Origin: Pseudopedobacter sp035496935
Lineage (GTDB): Bacteria > Bacteroidota > Bacteroidia > Sphingobacteriales > Sphingobacteriaceae
Length of the DNA: 64,000 nucleotides
Reading direction: 5' to 3'
NCBI GenBank assembly: GCA_035496935.1
Contig: DATJED010000028.1
Span: 310,001-374,000 of the forward strand
A program made the position numbers and the translations under genes. Numbering within the stretch: position 1 is the first letter of the stretch; the number at the start of each line of letters is the position of its first letter. Under the pieces are notes generated by a model, which worked only from the letters and a program-made list of their open reading frames with translations, searched no databases and was not told where the DNA came from. This document shows, piece by piece, positions 60,204-64,000 of this stretch.

Positions 60204-61622
60204 ATGAAAAGACGTAATTTTATTATGAATGCAGGTATTCTTAGTGCAGGTTATGCTTTAAGCCCTTCATTGTCTTTTGCGCTACCTTCTGATTTTCCTG
60301 TGGTAAGGGTTGCAAAAGAGCTAAGAAACTTTAGTAGTGTTGCTGTAGAAAATGCAATTGAAAAATTCTCAAAAGGTGTAAAAAATAAGGAGCTTGTTTG
60401 GCTTTTCCAGAACTGCTTCCCCAATACTTTAGATACTACCGTTACTTACAACCTTGTTGATGGAAAGCCTGATACCTACGTAATAACGGGCGACATTGAT
60501 GCCATGTGGTTAAGGGATAGCTCTGCGCAAGTTTGGCCATATTTACAATTTGTTAATCAGGACAAAAAAATTAAGGATTTAATCCATGGCGTAATAAACA
60601 GACAAACCCAATGTGTATTAAAAGATCCTTATGCGAATGCTTTTTATAATGATCCGAATAAGGCAGGTGAGTGGGCGTCTGATTTAACCGACATGAAAAA
60701 GGGTGTACACGAACGGAAATGGGAAATAGATTCGCTTTGTTATACGATAAGATTAGCTTACCACTACTGGAAAGCTACCGGAGATGCGTCTTCATTCGGT
60801 AAAGAATGGGTAAACGCTATAAAACTTATTTTGCAAACATTTAAAGAGCAGCAACGCAAAGAAAATAAAGGTCCGTACTCGTTTCAGCGTGAAACTGCAA
60901 AAGCTACGGACACATTGCCAATGAATGGTTTTGGCTATCCTGTAAAACCCGTAGGTTTAATTTGTTCCAGCTTCCGTCCAAGCGATGATGCCACCGTTTT
61001 TTCTTTTTTAATTCCGTCAAACTTTTTTGCAGTTGTTAGCCTACAGCAAGCTTCGGAAATGATAAGACAAATAGCTAAGGACAATAACTTAGCAGATCAA
61101 TTAATGAGCTTATCAAATGAAGTAAAAACCGCATTAGCCAAATATGCAGTTGTTAAACATCCAAAATATGGAGATGTTTATGCTTTTGAAGTAGATGGTT
61201 TTGGTAATGCATTAATGATGGATGATTCTAATGTGCCAAGTCTGCTTTCCTTGCCTTATTTAGGTGCAATATCAAATTCAGATGCTACGTATATAAATAC
61301 CAGAAAGATGGTTCTTTCTGACGCCAACCCCTTCTATTTTTCTGGCTCCGCGGCTAAAGGCATCGGAGGCCCACATGCTGGTCAGGATATGATTTGGCCT
61401 ATGAGTCTTATTATTCAGGCCTTAACAAGCAACCAAACATCAGAGATTAAAGAATGTATTGCAACTTTACAGCGTACACATGCAAATACCGGTTTTATGC
61501 ATGAGTCTTTTCATAAAGATAATCCTAAAAACTTTACCCGGCCTTGGTTTGCATGGGCAAATACTTTATTTGGTGAACTTCTATGGAAAACATATCATGA
61601 ACATCCCGAATTATTAAGTTAA
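60204..61622 (+). CDS. GH125 exo-alpha-1,6-mannosidase, Tat-type signal
   Basis: This enzyme removes non-reducing alpha-1,6-linked mannose with inversion. It is 472 residues, the usual length. The N-terminus MKRRNFIMNAGILSAGYALS looks like a twin-arginine signal. The (alpha/alpha)6 barrel carries ITGDIDAMWLRDSSAQVWPY, HERKWEIDSLCYTIRLAYHY (Asp176, probable acid), SSFRPSDDATVFSFLIPSNF, GGPHAGQDMIWPMSLIIQAL and GFMHESFHKDNPKNFTRPWF (Glu434, probable base). The residue roles are assigned by comparison with described GH125 enzymes from memory. Together with the GH92 genes it points to an alpha-1,6 mannan backbone or N-glycan core. It has its own leader of 140 bp. Confidence 0.93.
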   Translation: MKRRNFIMNAGILSAGYALSPSLSFALPSDFPVVRVAKELRNFSSVAVENAIEKFSKGVKNKELVWLFQNCFPNTLDTTVTYNLVDGKPDTYVITGDIDAMWLRDSSAQVWPYLQFVNQDKKIKDLIHGVINRQTQCVLKDPYANAFYNDPNKAGEWASDLTDMKKGVHERKWEIDSLCYTIRLAYHYWKATGDASSFGKEWVNAIKLILQTFKEQQRKENKGPYSFQRETAKATDTLPMNGFGYPVKPVGLICSSFRPSDDATVFSFLIPSNFFAVVSLQQASEMIRQIAKDNNLADQLMSLSNEVKTALAKYAVVKHPKYGDVYAFEVDGFGNALMMDDSNVPSLLSLPYLGAISNSDATYINTRKMVLSDANPFYFSGSAAKGIGGPHAGQDMIWPMSLIIQALTSNQTSEIKECIATLQRTHANTGFMHESFHKDNPKNFTRPWFAWANTLFGELLWKTYHEHPELLS

Positions 61623-61696
61623 ATAGAATAATAAATTTTTAATTATTTCGACCAAATCCATCTTCATGGACTATCTAACTCTGTAAAACAATCGTT

Positions 61697-63406
61697 ATGT
61701 TTTTAAAAGGAAAGACAACTAGTTTTATCGTTATTGGATCGTTATCTGGTTTGTTTTTAGCTTGTTCAGGCGCTAAAAACATTTCAACTAACACATCCAG
61801 TAAAGATCAGCGACCGAATATCATCGTCATCCTAGCGGATGATCTTGGTTATTCGGACCTCGGCTGTTATGGAGGAGAAATAAGCACCCCTAATCTCGAT
61901 TACCTCGCCAAGAACGGTGTCAGGTTCAGGAATTTCTATAATATTTCCAGGTGCTGTCCAACACGGGCATCCCTTCTAACGGGGCAATACAACCACGATG
62001 CGGGCATCGGTGAGATGACCACTGATAGAAATAGACCTGGGTATAGAGGATATTTAACTGAAAATACAGTCACTATTGCCGAGGTGCTGAAAACGGCAGG
62101 CTACCATACCGCCATGAGCGGAAAATGGCATGTTTCCAATACCATCGAACAGCCTACAGCAGAAAAGCAACTGGCATGGCTGAACCATCAAGAAAGCCAT
62201 CCACTGTTTTCCCCTATAGAGCAGTATCCCACTAGCAGAGGATTTGAGAAGTATTTTGGAACAATCTGGGGTGTGATAGATTATTTCGATCCTTTTAGTT
62301 TGGTGAGTGGAACTACACCAATTAAGAACGTACCTAAAGATTATTACCATACAGATGCGATCAACGATACCACTTCGGCATATATCAGAGAATTTGCCAA
62401 AGAAGAGAAACCGTTTTTTATATATGTGGCACAAAACGCACCACACTGGCCTCTACACGCCTTGCCGGAAGATATTGAAAAATATAAGGACACTTACAAA
62501 GTCGGTTGGGACGCGATAAGGACCGCCAGATATGGGCGTATGGTAAAAATGGGGCTAATTGATCCTAAAACCACACCACTGTCACCTCGTTTAAACAATG
62601 AATTGTCATGGGATAAAAACCCTCATAAAGAATGGGACGCAAGGGCGATGGCCGTACATGCCGCGATGATAGACAGAATGGACCGGGGTATCGGGCGGAT
62701 TATCAACACATTAAAAGAAACAGGAGAACTGGACAATACAATCATCGTTTTCTTAAGCGATAACGGCGCCAGTCCGGAAGACGCAATGCGCTACGGGCCA
62801 GGCTTTGACCGTACCTCAGAAACCAGAGACGGAAGAAAAATAGCTTTCCCGGTGAATAAAAGTGTGGAACATATGCCGGGCTCCGAACTGGTTTACAGTT
62901 CTATAGGCGAACGGTGGGCAAATGTCGCCAATACGCCCTATCAGCTCGCAAAAGCGCAGAGTTATGAAGGAGGGGTCAGGACTCCGATGATCATTTCCTG
63001 GCCTAAAGGGATGAGAGCAGAAAAAGGAAGCTACTCTGACCAGGTTGGGCATGTAATGGATTTTATGAAAACTTTCATGGATGTATCAAATGCGGCCTAT
63101 CCAAAAACCTATAAAGGGAATACAATAAGCCCGACAACGGGCAATAGTTTATTGCCGGCAATAGAAGGAAAAAGGGTTTATGGGCACCAAGTGTTGTTCA
63201 ACGAACATTATAATGCGAGATATGTGAGGGACAATGGATGGAAACTAGTTTCCCGCAGCGGAGATAAGATCTGGCATCTGTACAAAATAGACGAGGATGA
63301 GACGGAAATGAATGATCTGGCGGGTAAATACCCCCAAAAGGTAAAAGAATTGAGCGAAAAGTGGCAGAAGTGGGCGAATGAAAATAAAGTGCTCCCGAAA
63401 AGATAA
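61697..63406 (+). CDS. Sulfatase (type I, formylglycine-dependent), lipoprotein
   Basis: This protein hydrolyses sulfate esters. It is 569 residues with a lipoprotein signal ending LFLAC. The N-terminal metal site is NIIVILADDLGYSDLGCYGG. The formylglycine site is RCCPTRASLLTG, with Cys86 in the C-x-P-x-R motif and hence the residue to be oxidised. AMSGKWHVSN, FLSDNGASPEDAMRYGPGFD and the C-terminal WKLVSRSGDKIWHLYKIDED are typical arylsulfatase segments. The closest layout is the arylsulfatase A-like group with an inserted loop. The maturation enzyme is not in the window. The gene reads richer in G/C at third codon positions than the mannosidase genes. A second sulfatase follows. Confidence 0.92.
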   Translation: MFLKGKTTSFIVIGSLSGLFLACSGAKNISTNTSSKDQRPNIIVILADDLGYSDLGCYGGEISTPNLDYLAKNGVRFRNFYNISRCCPTRASLLTGQYNHDAGIGEMTTDRNRPGYRGYLTENTVTIAEVLKTAGYHTAMSGKWHVSNTIEQPTAEKQLAWLNHQESHPLFSPIEQYPTSRGFEKYFGTIWGVIDYFDPFSLVSGTTPIKNVPKDYYHTDAINDTTSAYIREFAKEEKPFFIYVAQNAPHWPLHALPEDIEKYKDTYKVGWDAIRTARYGRMVKMGLIDPKTTPLSPRLNNELSWDKNPHKEWDARAMAVHAAMIDRMDRGIGRIINTLKETGELDNTIIVFLSDNGASPEDAMRYGPGFDRTSETRDGRKIAFPVNKSVEHMPGSELVYSSIGERWANVANTPYQLAKAQSYEGGVRTPMIISWPKGMRAEKGSYSDQVGHVMDFMKTFMDVSNAAYPKTYKGNTISPTTGNSLLPAIEGKRVYGHQVLFNEHYNARYVRDNGWKLVSRSGDKIWHLYKIDEDETEMNDLAGKYPQKVKELSEKWQKWANENKVLPKR

Positions 63407-63414
63407 TTGGTTAT

Positions 63415-63453
63415 CAAACCTCTGCCATAAAAGCTTTTTATGGCAGAAGTTTG
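63415..63453 (+). terminator. Strong hairpin between the two sulfatase genes
   Basis: CAAAC-C-TCTGCCATAAAA (63415-63432) pairs with TTTTATGGCAGA-A-GTTTG (ending 63453) around a tiny GC-centred loop. There is one internal mismatch and about 17 paired bases. It lies 9 bp past the first sulfatase stop codon. A U-rich tract comes a few bases later. Confidence 0.75.
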
Positions 63454-63477
63454 ATCTTGTAATTTTAATAAATCCCA

Positions 63478-64000
63478 ATGCAAAATAAATTCAGTTTTAA
63501 CCTAACGTTAATTGCGCTGATCGCCTTAAGCGGATGTTCTCCAAAAACAAACGGGATAAGCGGATCAAAAACAACACAGACCCAGCCAAATGTTGTTGTC
63601 ATCCTAACGGATGATATGGGCTTTAGTGATATCGGTTGCTTCGGCGGGGATTTTGTGCCTACGCCAAACATTGACAGGCTTGCCACCAGCGGTATAAAGC
63701 TTCTGCAGTACTACAGCGCGGCTCCAATATGCTCTCCGTCCAGAGCGGGCTTACTGACCGGGATGTACCCTGCAAGATGGAACTTCAGTACATATCTGGA
63801 CAATAAGAAACATAACAAGAATGCACATCAGGCAGATTTTTTAAGTCCCGCCGCACCTTCAATGGCCGATTTCTTTAAGCAGGCCGGATATGCAACGGGC
63901 CATTTTGGCAAATGGCATTTAGGGGGCGGTAGAGATGTGAAAGACGCACCAGGTTTTGAAAGCTACGGTTACGATGAACATATAAGCACTTATGAGAGTC
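63478..64000 (+). CDS. Sulfatase (type I), lipoprotein, C-terminus outside window
   Basis: About 174 N-terminal residues are visible, starting at the ATG at 63478. The lipoprotein signal ends ALSGC. The metal site is NVVVILTDDMGFSDIGCFGG, and the formylglycine motif is APICSPSRAGLLTG with Cys85. GYATGHFGKWHLGGGRDVKD is the conserved segment carrying the active-site Lys and His. It differs clearly from the upstream sulfatase (C-S-P-S-R instead of C-C-P-T-R), so it probably belongs to another subfamily and removes a different sulfate. It is separated from that gene by a strong hairpin and may begin a further set of genes outside the window. Confidence 0.92.
   Translation, partial: MQNKFSFNLTLIALIALSGCSPKTNGISGSKTTQTQPNVVVILTDDMGFSDIGCFGGDFVPTPNIDRLATSGIKLLQYYSAAPICSPSRAGLLTGMYPARWNFSTYLDNKKHNKNAHQADFLSPAAPSMADFFKQAGYATGHFGKWHLGGGRDVKDAPGFESYGYDEHISTYES

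Noticed and set aside
62054..62446. 130-codon minus-strand open frame inside the first sulfatase
   Set aside because: It is fully antisense to a well-conserved sulfatase, Cys-rich and without family resemblance; a shadow of the real gene.

Overview
The window is AT-rich DNA from a member of the Bacteroidota, most likely a Pedobacter-like Sphingobacteriaceae. The evidence is paired SusC/SusD genes, a hybrid two-component regulator with propeller repeats, many lipoproteins ending in a short hydrophobic stretch plus Cys, Bacteroidota-type promoters (TTTG-N19/20-TAnnTTTG), and families essentially confined to this phylum (NVEALA, DUF1573, DUF4965, DUF5007, DUF5008). No tRNA, rRNA, CRISPR array or intact insertion sequence was seen. 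The species call is inference.

Region 1 (1-12.9 kb, all minus strand). Read in transcription order: a stand-alone LytTR DNA-binding protein, an O-antigen-ligase-like membrane protein with a TPR tail, signal peptidase I, a small exported NVEALA-type Cys-rich protein, a 6-bladed beta-propeller lipoprotein, a DUF1573 lipoprotein, a TlpA-like thioredoxin protein, then a membrane fusion lipoprotein and two RND permeases (the second cut by the window edge). Two copies of TTAAGAATTT exactly 21 bp apart lie upstream of the NVEALA gene and look like a LytTR target. This looks like a little-described secreted-small-protein locus.

Region 2 (13.2-18.2 kb). A large lipoprotein with a hydrolase fold whose nucleophile position is Cys, an unrecognised 226-aa protein preceded by an 11-bp-period repeat tract, and a GH10 xylanase.

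Region 3 (18.4-63.4 kb). A GH43 enzyme (divergent from the GH10), a hybrid two-component regulator, two DUF4965 'glutaminase-like' paralogues flanking a GH92 enzyme, and then a long plus-strand polysaccharide utilisation locus. That locus runs SusC-SusD-FAS1/discoidin-DUF5007, then SusC-SusD-FAS1-DUF5008-LamG/DUF4983-DUF1735/PA14-PKD/discoidin. It is followed by two more GH92 enzymes, a GH43, an MFS sugar permease, a ROK sugar kinase, a LacI-type repressor, a GH125 exo-alpha-1,6-mannosidase and a sulfatase. The enzymes point to an alpha-mannan or mannose-rich glycan. The two late GH92s carry Gln where the catalytic acid Glu normally sits, which suggests a mannose-1-phosphate linkage as substrate. 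An identical 18-bp element with a perfect palindrome sits inside the promoter spacer of both the second DUF4965 gene and the MFS gene, making it a strong candidate operator for the local LacI protein.

Region 4 (63.5-64 kb). The start of a second sulfatase, cut by the window edge.
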